Shown in pieces: positions 8,348 through 16,781 of a stretch of DNA of 64,000 nt (positions within the stretch are counted from its first letter, which is position 1; each line of letters starts with the position of its first letter). The notes beneath the pieces were generated by a model. The model was not told the DNA's origin. It searched no databases and was given only the letters and a program-made list of their open reading frames with translations. The position numbers and the translations under genes are program-made. The DNA is taken from positions 62,001-126,000 of the forward strand of contig NZ_FRCN01000018.1 of NCBI RefSeq assembly GCF_900142925.1. The letters are read 5' to 3'. This DNA comes from Chitinophaga sp. CF418 (GTDB lineage Bacteria; Bacteroidota; Bacteroidia; Chitinophagales; Chitinophagaceae).

Positions 8348-8788
8348 TTATAGTCTTCTTTGTGCAAAGAATGTTTTGACAAGCTGAAGGCTTTCCTCTT
8401 CGCAGGGGCCTTGTTCTAATTTTGTTTTGGGATGGAAGGGAGAAGTATTGCCTGCTACTTTACGGTAGCTGTGTTTATCATCTCTTGCCGCATATACGAT
8501 ACGCCCTATCTTGCTCCAGTAAAGGGCGCCAGCGCACATCAGGCAGGGCTCCAGCGTAACATACAGCGTAGCCTCCATCAGGTATTTGCTGCCCAGGTAA
8601 TTGAAGGCAGATGTTAAGGCGATCATCTCCGCATGCGCAGTACAATCGTTCAGTCTTTCCACCTGGTTATAACCTTTCCCTATTATTTTATCGCTCATGA
8701 CTACGATAGCGCCAACAGGAACTTCTCCGTCATCAAAAGCTTTCCTGGCCTCCCGGAGTGCTTGCTGCATATAGTATTTATCGTCCAT
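8348..8788 (-). CDS. tadA: tRNA-specific adenosine deaminase
   Basis: A 146-residue CMP/dCMP-deaminase-fold zinc enzyme that makes inosine at the wobble position of tRNA. The active site is complete: H52-A-E54 (zinc ligand and proton shuttle) and P81-C82-L-M-C85 (two zinc ligands). Length and the V-P-V-G-A motif are typical of TadA. It starts eight bases after the ligA stop on the same strand, so the two are probably co-transcribed. Confidence 0.92.
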   Translation of the reverse strand: MDDKYYMQQALREARKAFDDGEVPVGAIVVMSDKIIGKGYNQVERLNDCTAHAEMIALTSAFNYLGSKYLMEATLYVTLEPCLMCAGALYWSKIGRIVYAARDDKHSYRKVAGNTSPFHPKTKLEQGPCEEESLQLVKTFFAQRRL

Positions 8789-8796
8789 ATTCCTGT

Positions 8797-10920
8797 TTAT
8801 TGTGGGGTAGCGGGCGTTTGGATCAGGTTCAGGAAATCATCTTCACTCAGTATTCTGATGGTATTGATCTTTTTCGCTTTTTCCAGTTTGCTGCCGGCAT
8901 CGTCACCTACTATAAGGAAGTTCAGTTTACTGCTTACGCCACTTAGTATCTTCCCCCCCTGTTCTTCTACCATAGCTTCCGCATCACTGCGTTTCAGCTT
9001 GTTCAGTGTACCGGTGAACAAGAAGGTCTGCCCATCCAGGCTGCCGCCTGTAGGATGGTCTGTCCGGGTGCTTTTCAGGTTGACGCCCAGTGTTTCCAGT
9101 TCCTGCAGCATATGTATATTATCGGGTGTCTGGAAGAACTGTTTTATACTGCCGGCTACCTTTGGACCAATATCTTCCAGTGCCAGGAGTTGTTCCTCTG
9201 TCCAGTCTTTGAAGTCCAATAAGTGATTTACTGCATTCGCCAGTGTTTTGGCCGTAGTCTCTCCCACATAACGTATGCCCAACCCAAACACCAGCCGATG
9301 CAGGGGCTGCGCTTTAGATTGTTCGATGGCGGTTTGCAGATTGGTGAGCGATTTCTTTCCAAAACCTTCAAGTTGTTCCAGTTTACTGAAATCTATCTTA
9401 TAAATACCCGGGATGTCTTTCATCAGGCCCAGGCTGTAGAACTTGCGTACATTGCTTTCACCCAGGCTGCGGATGTCCATGGCGTCTTTGCTGACGAAAT
9501 GGATCATTCTTTCTACTACCTGCGCCTCACAGTTCAGATTGATACAGCGCCATACACTTTCTCCTTCCGGTTTGAACAGCGGTTCGTTGCAAACAGGGCA
9601 TTCAGTAGGGAATTTGATATCTTCTTCTGAGCCATCCCGCATGTCAGCCAGCGATTTCACGATGTAAGGAATTACGTCGCCAGCCCTTTCCACCAGCACT
9701 GTATCTCCAATCTTGAGGTCTTTTTCGCGGACTACATCTTCGTTAAAAAGGGAAATGGAACCAACTGTAACTCCCCCGATAGGAACTGGGTCAATCTTGG
9801 CCACAGGCGTAACGGAACCCGTTCTTCCCACCTGGAATTCCACTTTTCTGAGCTTACCGGTAGCCTGCCTTGCCTTAAACTTGTATGCCATGGCCCAGCG
9901 GGGGTGGTGAGTGGTCATACCCAGCCGGTCCTGCAGGGCATAGTCATTCACTTTGATCACCATACCGTCTATCTCATATGGCAGGCTGTCTCTTTCCTTT
10001 TCGAATTCCAGCACATAATCGATCACGGCCTGAATGCCTTTCACGACTTTCATTTCCTTTGCAGGAGAGCGGAAACCCACCTGTGATAGCATTTTTAGCG
10101 TATTGCTATGTGTTCTGATCTCTTCCGGTTCGGCCTTCCCGTCTGTCATGGTATGATAGCTCATATGATACAGGAAAGCTTCCAGGCCGCGTTTGGCCAC
10201 CTCGCGGGGATCCACCATGCGGAGGGACCCCGAGGCTGCATTACGTGGATTGGCCAGTGGAGGCAGGTTATCTGCCGCCCGCTGTTCATTATAGGCTTTG
10301 AAGGTATTTTTATTGATCAGTACTTCCCCCCTTATTTCAATGGTCTGGATGCCATGGGTAGCGAAGCTGGCGCCCAGAGGAATAGAGCGGATCTGCCGGA
10401 TATTGGTGGTGATATCTTCGCCGGATACGCCGTCTCCACGGGTGGCGCCCCTTGTGAGTTTATCGTTCTCATATATCAGGGAGATGCTGGCGCCGTCAAA
10501 TTTGGGCTCAATACAATATTCTATTTCACTCAGACCACTGATTTCCCTGGCTTTGCGGTCCCAGTCGTTCAGGTCGTCCGCATCATAAGAGTTTTCCAGG
10601 CTCAGCATAGGCACCAGGTGCTGCACAGTAGGGAAAGCCTTTGTAAGTCCCTGTGCCACGCGCTGGGTGGGGGAGTCTGCGCTGACCTTGTCCGGATTGG
10701 CGGTTTCCAGTTCTTTTAACCAGGCATACAACTGATCATATTCGTAATCACTTAAAACGGGTTCGCTTTGCACATAATAGCGCCAGTCATTATATATAAT
10801 AACCCGGCGCAGGCCATCCAGGGTTTCATCCAGATCCTGAATGGTTTCTTTTTGCTGCAATTTCCTTAACAGGTCCTTTGCTAATTGTAGCAAAGTGATT
10901 TCTATTTCTTTCGTATACAT
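8797..10920 (-). CDS. ligA: NAD-dependent DNA ligase
   Basis: A 707-residue NAD+-dependent DNA ligase, needed for joining Okazaki fragments and repair. Domain Ia (about 25-95, with N-D-W-R-Y-Y-V and L-S-D-Y-E-Y-D) binds NMN. The adenylation motif is E-P-K140-F-D-G, Lys140 being the AMP acceptor. An OB domain follows, then a four-cysteine zinc finger (C-P-V-C and C-I-N-L-N-C), helix-hairpin-helix repeats and a C-terminal BRCT domain (about 625-700). It is some 30 residues longer than the Escherichia coli enzyme, mostly at the N-terminus. Confidence 0.96.
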   Translation of the reverse strand: MYTKEIEITLLQLAKDLLRKLQQKETIQDLDETLDGLRRVIIYNDWRYYVQSEPVLSDYEYDQLYAWLKELETANPDKVSADSPTQRVAQGLTKAFPTVQHLVPMLSLENSYDADDLNDWDRKAREISGLSEIEYCIEPKFDGASISLIYENDKLTRGATRGDGVSGEDITTNIRQIRSIPLGASFATHGIQTIEIRGEVLINKNTFKAYNEQRAADNLPPLANPRNAASGSLRMVDPREVAKRGLEAFLYHMSYHTMTDGKAEPEEIRTHSNTLKMLSQVGFRSPAKEMKVVKGIQAVIDYVLEFEKERDSLPYEIDGMVIKVNDYALQDRLGMTTHHPRWAMAYKFKARQATGKLRKVEFQVGRTGSVTPVAKIDPVPIGGVTVGSISLFNEDVVREKDLKIGDTVLVERAGDVIPYIVKSLADMRDGSEEDIKFPTECPVCNEPLFKPEGESVWRCINLNCEAQVVERMIHFVSKDAMDIRSLGESNVRKFYSLGLMKDIPGIYKIDFSKLEQLEGFGKKSLTNLQTAIEQSKAQPLHRLVFGLGIRYVGETTAKTLANAVNHLLDFKDWTEEQLLALEDIGPKVAGSIKQFFQTPDNIHMLQELETLGVNLKSTRTDHPTGGSLDGQTFLFTGTLNKLKRSDAEAMVEEQGGKILSGVSSKLNFLIVGDDAGSKLEKAKKINTIRILSEDDFLNLIQTPATPQ

Positions 10921-11222
10921 ATGAAAATACTATCAGAATGTAAAATACAAATACTTTGAACGTTATGTGGGAAAAATGATTGAAATCCTTTGTGATAGCT
11001 GATTCCAATAAAATTATGTACTTCTTACGGTTATTTTTTTTCAGAAAAAGATGTTAAAAAAGTTTTTTATTAACAAAAATTTAATTAAGATTGTGTAACG
11101 AAACGAAAGTATCTGAAAGGACCAAAATTTAAATCGGAATTTCTGAGGTAGCAAGTGCCAATTTGAAAACCCGCTACACTGAAATCCAAAAGAACGAAGA
11201 AATGTAGATTTTTGACCGTATT

Positions 11223-11390
11223 GCTTTTATATTATTTCCATGTTACGTTAAAAATGCTTTTATAAATTTCCATGTTAGAGCTTTTATAATTCTACGTTAA
11301 TGCTTTTATGTAATTCCATGTTAGAATATTAGCCTTTATAGGTTCCACGTTTTATAGATTCCACGTAAAATATTATCTAATTCCACGTCA
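11223..11390. repeat. Seven degenerate copies of CTTTTAT-n2-4-TTCCAYGTTA
   Basis: A short bipartite unit recurs seven times at intervals of roughly 20-34 bases. The TTCCAYGT halves begin near 11236, 11268, 11290 (as TTCTACGTTA), 11314, 11343, 11359 and 11381; most are preceded by CTTTTAT or a close variant. The last three copies read TTCCACGT and are more worn. Copies are direct, not inverted, and spacing varies, unlike a CRISPR array. Function unknown. Confidence 0.6.
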
Positions 11391-11431
11391 ATGAAATCTC
11401 GCAGTGTGTAATGAAGCCGTGAGATTTTCTT

Positions 11432-11470
11432 CCCCTGCATAAATCATTTATGCAGGGGCATTTTGTTTTA
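11432..11470 (+). terminator. Orphan terminator-like hairpin
   Basis: A perfect 12-bp stem (11432-11443 with 11447-11458) with a 3-base loop, followed by CATTTTGTTTT. No plus-strand gene precedes it within the intergenic region, so it may end a small non-coding RNA. A 9-bp stem with one wobble pair (about 11393-11401 with 11420-11428) lies just before it. Confidence 0.6.
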
Positions 11471-11677
11471 GGGGTTGCGTGTCTCCGGTGCCAACCGTGT
11501 TTTCCCTCTATAATAGCATTCATCTTCCATCCGACTATGCTCTACTAAACCTCTACCGAACCTCAGGCGAATCAACTCCCCTGGTTTCTGTTTAGTACCA
11601 GGAAGATTGGTTCATGTCCAACTTAAAGGCATGGTAAAGACATGTGAAAGGCATAGTATAATACGGCGCATAAAATA

Positions 11678-11707
11678 GCCCGTACAAAGTATTACCAATG
11701 TACGGGC
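11678..11707 (-). terminator. Terminator of icmF
   Basis: A perfect 9-bp stem (11678-11686 with 11699-11707), T-containing on its minus-strand exit side, 43 bases beyond the icmF stop. Confidence 0.65.
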
Positions 11708-11749
11708 GTTGTTCTGGTATAACCATGGGAAATTTCCCGCTATAAATGC

Positions 11750-14700
11750 TTACATATTCCTTCTGTACTGACCTCCGACTTCATACAGGGCGTGGGTAAT
11801 TTGTCCCAGGGAACAGTGTTTCACTGTCTCCATCAGGGCCTCGAACAGGTTCCCGTTATTGATCGCCACTTCCTGCAGTTGCCTGAGGGCTGCCGCGCTG
11901 CGGTGTTCGTGCCGCTTGTGGAAGGCCGCCAGGGTATTGATCTGGAACTCTTTCTCTTCCTGCGTGGAGCGGATCACTTCCCCCGGGATGACGGTAGGAG
12001 AGCCTTTCTTGTTCAGGAAGGTGTTCACACCCACGATGGGATATTCGCCGGTATGTTTCAGCATTTCGTAATGGAGGCTTTCTTCCTGGATCTTGTTCCG
12101 CTGATACATCCTCTCCATCGCGCCTAATACACCGCCTCTTTCGGTAAGCCGGTTGAACTCAGCCAGTACGGCTTCTTCCACCAGGTCGGTCAGGTCTTCT
12201 ATGAAGAAGGAACCTTGTACCGGGTTCTCATTTTTGGCGGTACCCAGTTCCCGGTTGATGATCAGCTGGATAGCCATTGCCCTGCGCACGCTTTCTTCTG
12301 TAGGCGTGGTGATGGCCTCATCGTAGGCGTTGGTATGCAGAGAGTTACAGTTGTCGTAGATGGCGTATAATGCCTGGAGCGTAGTCCGGATATCATTGAA
12401 GTCTATCTCCTGGGCATGCAGACTACGTCCTGAAGTCTGAATGTGGTATTTCAGTTTTTGAGAACGGTCATTGCCCTTGTATTTGTACTTGATGGCTTTT
12501 GCCCAGATGCGTCTTGCCACACGGCCTATAACGGCATATTCCGGGTCCATACCGTTACTGAAGAAGAAGGAGAGGTTAGGAGCAAAATCATCTATGTGCA
12601 TGCCCCGGCTCAGGTAATATTCCACATAAGTGAAACCATTTGCCAGTGTAAAGGCCAGTTGTGTAATAGGGTTGGCCCCTGCTTCCGCAATGTGGTAACC
12701 GGATATGCTGACAGAATAGAAGTTGCGTACTTTCTGTGTGATGAAATACTCCTGTACATCTCCCATTAGTTTGAGGGCAAATTCTGTGGAGAAGATACAG
12801 GTATTCTGTGCCTGGTCTTCTTTCAGGATATCTGCCTGTACAGTGCCCCGGGCGGTGCTGAGGGCATGTGCCTTTATCTTTTGATAGACGTCCCGTTCCA
12901 GTACTTCATCACCGGAAATACCCAGCAACTGCAGGCCCAGGCCTTTGTTGCCAGCCGGTAAGTCTCCGTTATAGTGTGGTAGTGGATGGTCTTTGAATTT
13001 TTCTTTGATGATGGCATTGACCTTGTCCGTCAATCCATGTTGCGCAATGTACTTTTCACATTGCTGATCGATGGCGGCATTCATAAAGAAGGCCAGTAGT
13101 ATCGGTGCAGGACCGTTGATGGTCATGGATACGGATGTCTTCGGATCGCACAGATCAAAGCCGCTGTATAGTTTTTTTGCATCATCCACGGTGGCGATGC
13201 TTACGCCGGAGTTGCCCACTTTACCATAGATGTCCGGCCGGTGGGCAGGATCTTCCCCGTACAGGGTCACACTGTCGAACGCAGTGCTGAGGCGTTTGGC
13301 CGGCTGGTCTATCGATACATAGTGAAAGCGTTTGTTGGTACGTTCAGGACCGCCTTCTCCGGCAAACATACGGGTTGGATCTTCTCCTTCGCGTTTCAGG
13401 GGGAATACGCCCGCCGCATAGGGGAACTCTCCGGGTACATTTTCGGTCAGCTGCCAGCGCAGGATATCGCCCCAGTCCTTATAGCGCGGAAGGCTGATCT
13501 TAGGAATGGGGGACTGTGACAGGCTCTCGCTGTAAAGCGGCTGTTTGATCACTTTGTCTCTTACCTGGTACTCATAAAATTCAGCGCTGTACTGCTTTTG
13601 GAGATTTGGCCAATTGTCTACGAGTTGTTGGCATTCCGGATGCAGTTGTGGACGCAGCTGGTTAGCGATGTCTGCCAGGGCCGCCTGTTGCGACTCATTT
13701 AACAGGGCAGCGGCTCCCTGCAGCTGGTATAAACGGGAGGCGATACCACATTGTTCTTCCACCCATTTACTGTAGTCCACAATGGTTTCGCTGATCTCTG
13801 CCAGGTAGCGGGTGCGGGCTGGCGGGATGATCTGGGATTTGGTAGTGGTAGCATCAGGTGTTTCATGCGTAACGTTGCCAAAGCGGGTGCCCGTCCTTTC
13901 CCCGATCACGGCCAGCAGTTTTTCGAACAGTTGGTTGATGCCATGATCATTGAACTGGGAGGCAATGGTACCGATGACGGGCAGCTGGTCATCGGCCGCA
14001 GTCCACAATCCGTGGTTACGTTTATATTGTTTGCGTACATCATGCAGCGCATCCAGTGCGCCGGCTTTGTCGAATTTGTTGATTGCGATGACATCGGCAT
14101 AATCCAGCATATTGATCTTTTCCAGCTGGGAGGCAGCGCCGTATTCCGGTGTCATGACGTAGAGCGCCACATTACAATAGTCGGTAATAGCGGTATCACT
14201 CTGGCCAATGCCGGAAGTTTCCAGAATGATCAGGTCAAAGCCGGCGGTTTTACAGATATCGATCGCTTCCTGTACATGCGCGCTGACGGCCTTATCGCTT
14301 TCACGCGTGGCTAGAGAGCGCATGTAGGCCCGGGGATGGTGGATGGCATTCATCCGGATACGGTCGCCCAGCAAGGCGCCACCTGTCTTCTTTTTGGAAG
14401 GATCGACGGAAATGACAGCAATCGTCTTGTTGTCGAAATAGTGCAGGAAACGGCGTACAATTTCATCGGTCACACTGCTTTTACCTGCCCCACCGGTACC
14501 GGTGATGCCCAGTACCACGCCCTTGCCTGTTTCAGCAGGAGGGAGAGGGGTAGCCAGATGATCATTCTCTGCAACAGTAATAGCCTGCGCGATTAGTTTG
14601 TCACTACGGGAAGGCAGTTCATGCAAATGCCCGTTCAGGCCAGTGGTGGTAGGAAAATCACACTGGCGGATCACATCTTCTATCATGCCTTCCAGGCCCA

Positions 14701-15076
14701 TATGGCGGCCATCGTCGGGGGAATAGAGGCGGGTGATGCCGTAGCGATGTAATTCTTCGATCTCAGAAGGAAGTATCGTACCTCCGCCTCCGCCGAATAT
14801 CTTGATATGACCGCAGCCCTTCTCGTGAAGGAGATCATACATGTACTTGAAAAATTCAAGGTGGCCACCCTGATAAGAAGTGATGGCAATACCCTGGGCA
14901 TCTTCCTGGATGGCGCAGTCCACAATCTCTGCTGCCGAACGGTTATGTCCCAGGTGGATCACTTCCGCTCCTTTTGTCTGCATAATGCGCCGCATAATGT
15001 TGATAGCTGCATCATGGCCGTCAAAAAGAGAAGCCGCCGTAACGATACGGATCTTATGAGATGAATTGTCAGTCAT
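11750..15076 (-). CDS. icmF: Fused isobutyryl-CoA mutase IcmF
   Basis: A 1108-residue fusion of all parts of an adenosylcobalamin-dependent acyl-CoA mutase. Residues about 8-140 form the B12-binding domain, with D19-G-H21 providing the lower cobalt ligand. Residues about 185-400 form a MeaB-like G-protein chaperone with the P-loop G193-T-G-G-A-G-K199-S and N333-K-F-D. Residues about 520-1105 form the mutase barrel. The stretch T-R-M-F571-A-G-E has Phe where methylmalonyl-CoA mutases have Tyr, which points to isobutyryl/n-butyryl-CoA (or a related branched substrate) rather than methylmalonyl-CoA. The size matches known IcmF. It stands alone, divergent from the GH125 gene. Confidence 0.93.
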   Translation of the reverse strand: MTDNSSHKIRIVTAASLFDGHDAAINIMRRIMQTKGAEVIHLGHNRSAAEIVDCAIQEDAQGIAITSYQGGHLEFFKYMYDLLHEKGCGHIKIFGGGGGTILPSEIEELHRYGITRLYSPDDGRHMGLEGMIEDVIRQCDFPTTTGLNGHLHELPSRSDKLIAQAITVAENDHLATPLPPAETGKGVVLGITGTGGAGKSSVTDEIVRRFLHYFDNKTIAVISVDPSKKKTGGALLGDRIRMNAIHHPRAYMRSLATRESDKAVSAHVQEAIDICKTAGFDLIILETSGIGQSDTAITDYCNVALYVMTPEYGAASQLEKINMLDYADVIAINKFDKAGALDALHDVRKQYKRNHGLWTAADDQLPVIGTIASQFNDHGINQLFEKLLAVIGERTGTRFGNVTHETPDATTTKSQIIPPARTRYLAEISETIVDYSKWVEEQCGIASRLYQLQGAAALLNESQQAALADIANQLRPQLHPECQQLVDNWPNLQKQYSAEFYEYQVRDKVIKQPLYSESLSQSPIPKISLPRYKDWGDILRWQLTENVPGEFPYAAGVFPLKREGEDPTRMFAGEGGPERTNKRFHYVSIDQPAKRLSTAFDSVTLYGEDPAHRPDIYGKVGNSGVSIATVDDAKKLYSGFDLCDPKTSVSMTINGPAPILLAFFMNAAIDQQCEKYIAQHGLTDKVNAIIKEKFKDHPLPHYNGDLPAGNKGLGLQLLGISGDEVLERDVYQKIKAHALSTARGTVQADILKEDQAQNTCIFSTEFALKLMGDVQEYFITQKVRNFYSVSISGYHIAEAGANPITQLAFTLANGFTYVEYYLSRGMHIDDFAPNLSFFFSNGMDPEYAVIGRVARRIWAKAIKYKYKGNDRSQKLKYHIQTSGRSLHAQEIDFNDIRTTLQALYAIYDNCNSLHTNAYDEAITTPTEESVRRAMAIQLIINRELGTAKNENPVQGSFFIEDLTDLVEEAVLAEFNRLTERGGVLGAMERMYQRNKIQEESLHYEMLKHTGEYPIVGVNTFLNKKGSPTVIPGEVIRSTQEEKEFQINTLAAFHKRHEHRSAAALRQLQEVAINNGNLFEALMETVKHCSLGQITHALYEVGGQYRRNM

Positions 15077-15251
15077 ATTGTTCTGGTGTTTGAACGTATT
15101 AAGGCAACGTGGAGCCGAATAAGTCTGTAATTTACGAAAATCGTAACTGTGGAATATTCACACATTTTTTTATTTTACACCCTATTATTCACGTTTATGA
15201 GTTGCATTTCGTAGAAACAAACGCAATCGTAATAGAAAATCTATATCAGAA

Positions 15252-16685
15252 ATGGTGGCAAGACGAGATTTTATCAGGAACAGCAGTTTGCTGGCAGGCG
15301 CTGTGGCGCTGGGTTTTCCTAAATCGGTACTGAGTATGGCAACAGGGTATGTGTCCCAGCGTCCGCCGCTGGAGAAACGTAAATTTACCAGCCAGGCCGT
15401 AGAAAATGCAATCGCTGCAATTAAAAAGGAGATCGCAGATCCCAAACTGGCCTGGATGTTTGAAAACTGTTTCCCAAACACACTTGACACTACGGTACAG
15501 TTCAAAGTGGAAAAAGGTCGTCCGGACACCTTCGTGCTGACAGGCGATATCCACGCGATGTGGCTGCGTGACTCCACTGCACAGGTATGGCCTTACCTGT
15601 CCCTGATAAAGGAGGACGATAAACTGAAACAACTGATTGCGGGGGTGGTGAACAGGCAGACTAAATGCATCCTGATCGACCCTTATGCGAATGCCTTTAA
15701 CGAAGGGCCTACCGGTAGTGAATGGGATTCCGACCTGACAGAAATGAAGCCGGAGCTGCACGAGCGTAAATGGGAAATAGACTCCCTCTGTTATACTGTC
15801 CGTCTGGCTTATAACTACTGGAAAGAAAGTGGTGATGCCAGCGTGCTGGACGACAACTATAAGAAAGCAGCTAGGCTGATCGTGAAAACCTTCAAGGAAC
15901 AACAGCGTAAGGAAGGTAAGGGTCCTTACAAGTTCCAGCGTAAAACGCCGGTTCAGTCTGACACTGTTCCAAATAGTGGATGGGGCGCACCTATGCAGCC
16001 GGTGGGACTGATCGTGTCCATCTTCCGTCCTTCTGACGATGCAACCGTGTTCCCTTTCCTGATCCCTTCCAATATGTTTGCCGTAGTATCCCTGCGTCAG
16101 CTGAGCGAGATCAGTGAAGTAGTGTTCAAAGACGCTGTATTTGCAAAAGAGTGCCGCGACCTGGCTGACGAAGTGGACAGGGCAATCAAGGCATACGCTA
16201 TTGTAGAGCATCCGCAGCTGGGGCATATGTATCCGCTGGAAGTGGATGGTTATGGTAACCGCCTGTTCCTGGACGATACCAACGTACCAAGCCTGCTGTC
16301 TATTCCTTACCTGGGGTATACAACAGTGGATGATCCTTTATACCAGAATGCCCGTCATTTTGTATGGAGCACTTTCCATTGCTGGTTCTACAAGGGTAAA
16401 TACGGCGATGGTGTAGGTAGTCCGCATACCGGACCTGATTTTATCTGGCCAATGAGTATCATCATGAAGGCGCTGACCAGCAGCAATCCGGAAGAAATTG
16501 CGGAGTGTCTGAAAACACTGCGTAATACCGATGGTGAGACTGGTTTTATCCATGAATCTTATCATAAGGATGATCCGACCAAATATACCCGTAAATGGTT
16601 TGCGTGGGCGAACACATTGTTTGGGGAACTGCTGATGAAAGTGAGCAAAGATCATCCGGAACTGCTGAAAAGGCAATATGCTTAA
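15252..16685 (+). CDS. GH125 family exo-alpha-1,6-mannosidase-like enzyme
   Basis: A 477-residue glycoside hydrolase of the DUF1237/GH125 family, whose known members remove alpha-1,6-linked mannose from N-glycan or mannan termini with inversion. A Tat-like leader opens the protein (A-R-R-D-F-I-R-N-S-S-L-L-A-G-A). The family signature T-G-D-I-H-A-M-W-L-R-D-S-T-A-Q-V-W-P-Y lies near residues 96-115, with a further acidic site in G-S-E-W-D-S-D. The alpha/alpha-toroid fold ends with W-A-N-T-L-F-G-E-L. It has no mannan-utilisation neighbours in this window. Substrate is inferred from family only. Confidence 0.9.
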   Translation: MVARRDFIRNSSLLAGAVALGFPKSVLSMATGYVSQRPPLEKRKFTSQAVENAIAAIKKEIADPKLAWMFENCFPNTLDTTVQFKVEKGRPDTFVLTGDIHAMWLRDSTAQVWPYLSLIKEDDKLKQLIAGVVNRQTKCILIDPYANAFNEGPTGSEWDSDLTEMKPELHERKWEIDSLCYTVRLAYNYWKESGDASVLDDNYKKAARLIVKTFKEQQRKEGKGPYKFQRKTPVQSDTVPNSGWGAPMQPVGLIVSIFRPSDDATVFPFLIPSNMFAVVSLRQLSEISEVVFKDAVFAKECRDLADEVDRAIKAYAIVEHPQLGHMYPLEVDGYGNRLFLDDTNVPSLLSIPYLGYTTVDDPLYQNARHFVWSTFHCWFYKGKYGDGVGSPHTGPDFIWPMSIIMKALTSSNPEEIAECLKTLRNTDGETGFIHESYHKDDPTKYTRKWFAWANTLFGELLMKVSKDHPELLKRQYA

Positions 16686-16714
16686 TTGATTCTATTTCTA
16701 TAATAACTTTACTG

Positions 16715-16751
16715 CTCATCCTTCGTATTCATGCGAAGGATGAGTATTTTT
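16715..16751 (+). terminator. Terminator after GH125 gene
   Basis: A perfect 11-bp stem (16715-16725 with 16734-16744), an 8-base loop and a TATTTTT tail, 30 bases after the stop. Confidence 0.85.
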
Positions 16752-16781
16752 AGGACCGTTTTAACCTTAATGCGATAACCC

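Larger units (their letters stand above)
10921..11749. other. 830-bp non-coding region between ligA and icmF
   Basis: No convincing ORF on either strand. From left to right it holds an AT-rich stretch (about 10980-11100), a cluster of short degenerate repeats (11223-11390), a 9-bp stem-loop (about 11393-11428), a strong terminator-like hairpin (11432-11470) and the terminator of icmF (11678-11707). The orphan terminator suggests a small plus-strand transcript. Confidence 0.7.

Noticed and set aside
8633..9226. Long plus-strand frame opposite tadA and ligA
   Set aside because: It is antisense to two well-supported genes and its product resembles no protein family.
11223..11390. Repeat cluster read as a CRISPR array
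   Set aside because: Units are short, degenerate and unevenly spaced, with no constant-length spacers and no cas genes in the window.
13751..14314. 187-codon frame opposite icmF
   Set aside because: A shadow of the icmF coding frame; no independent start signal or motif.
15246..16226. 326-codon minus-strand frame opposite the GH125 gene
   Set aside because: Antisense to a clear glycoside hydrolase; His/Cys-rich composition is typical of shadow frames.
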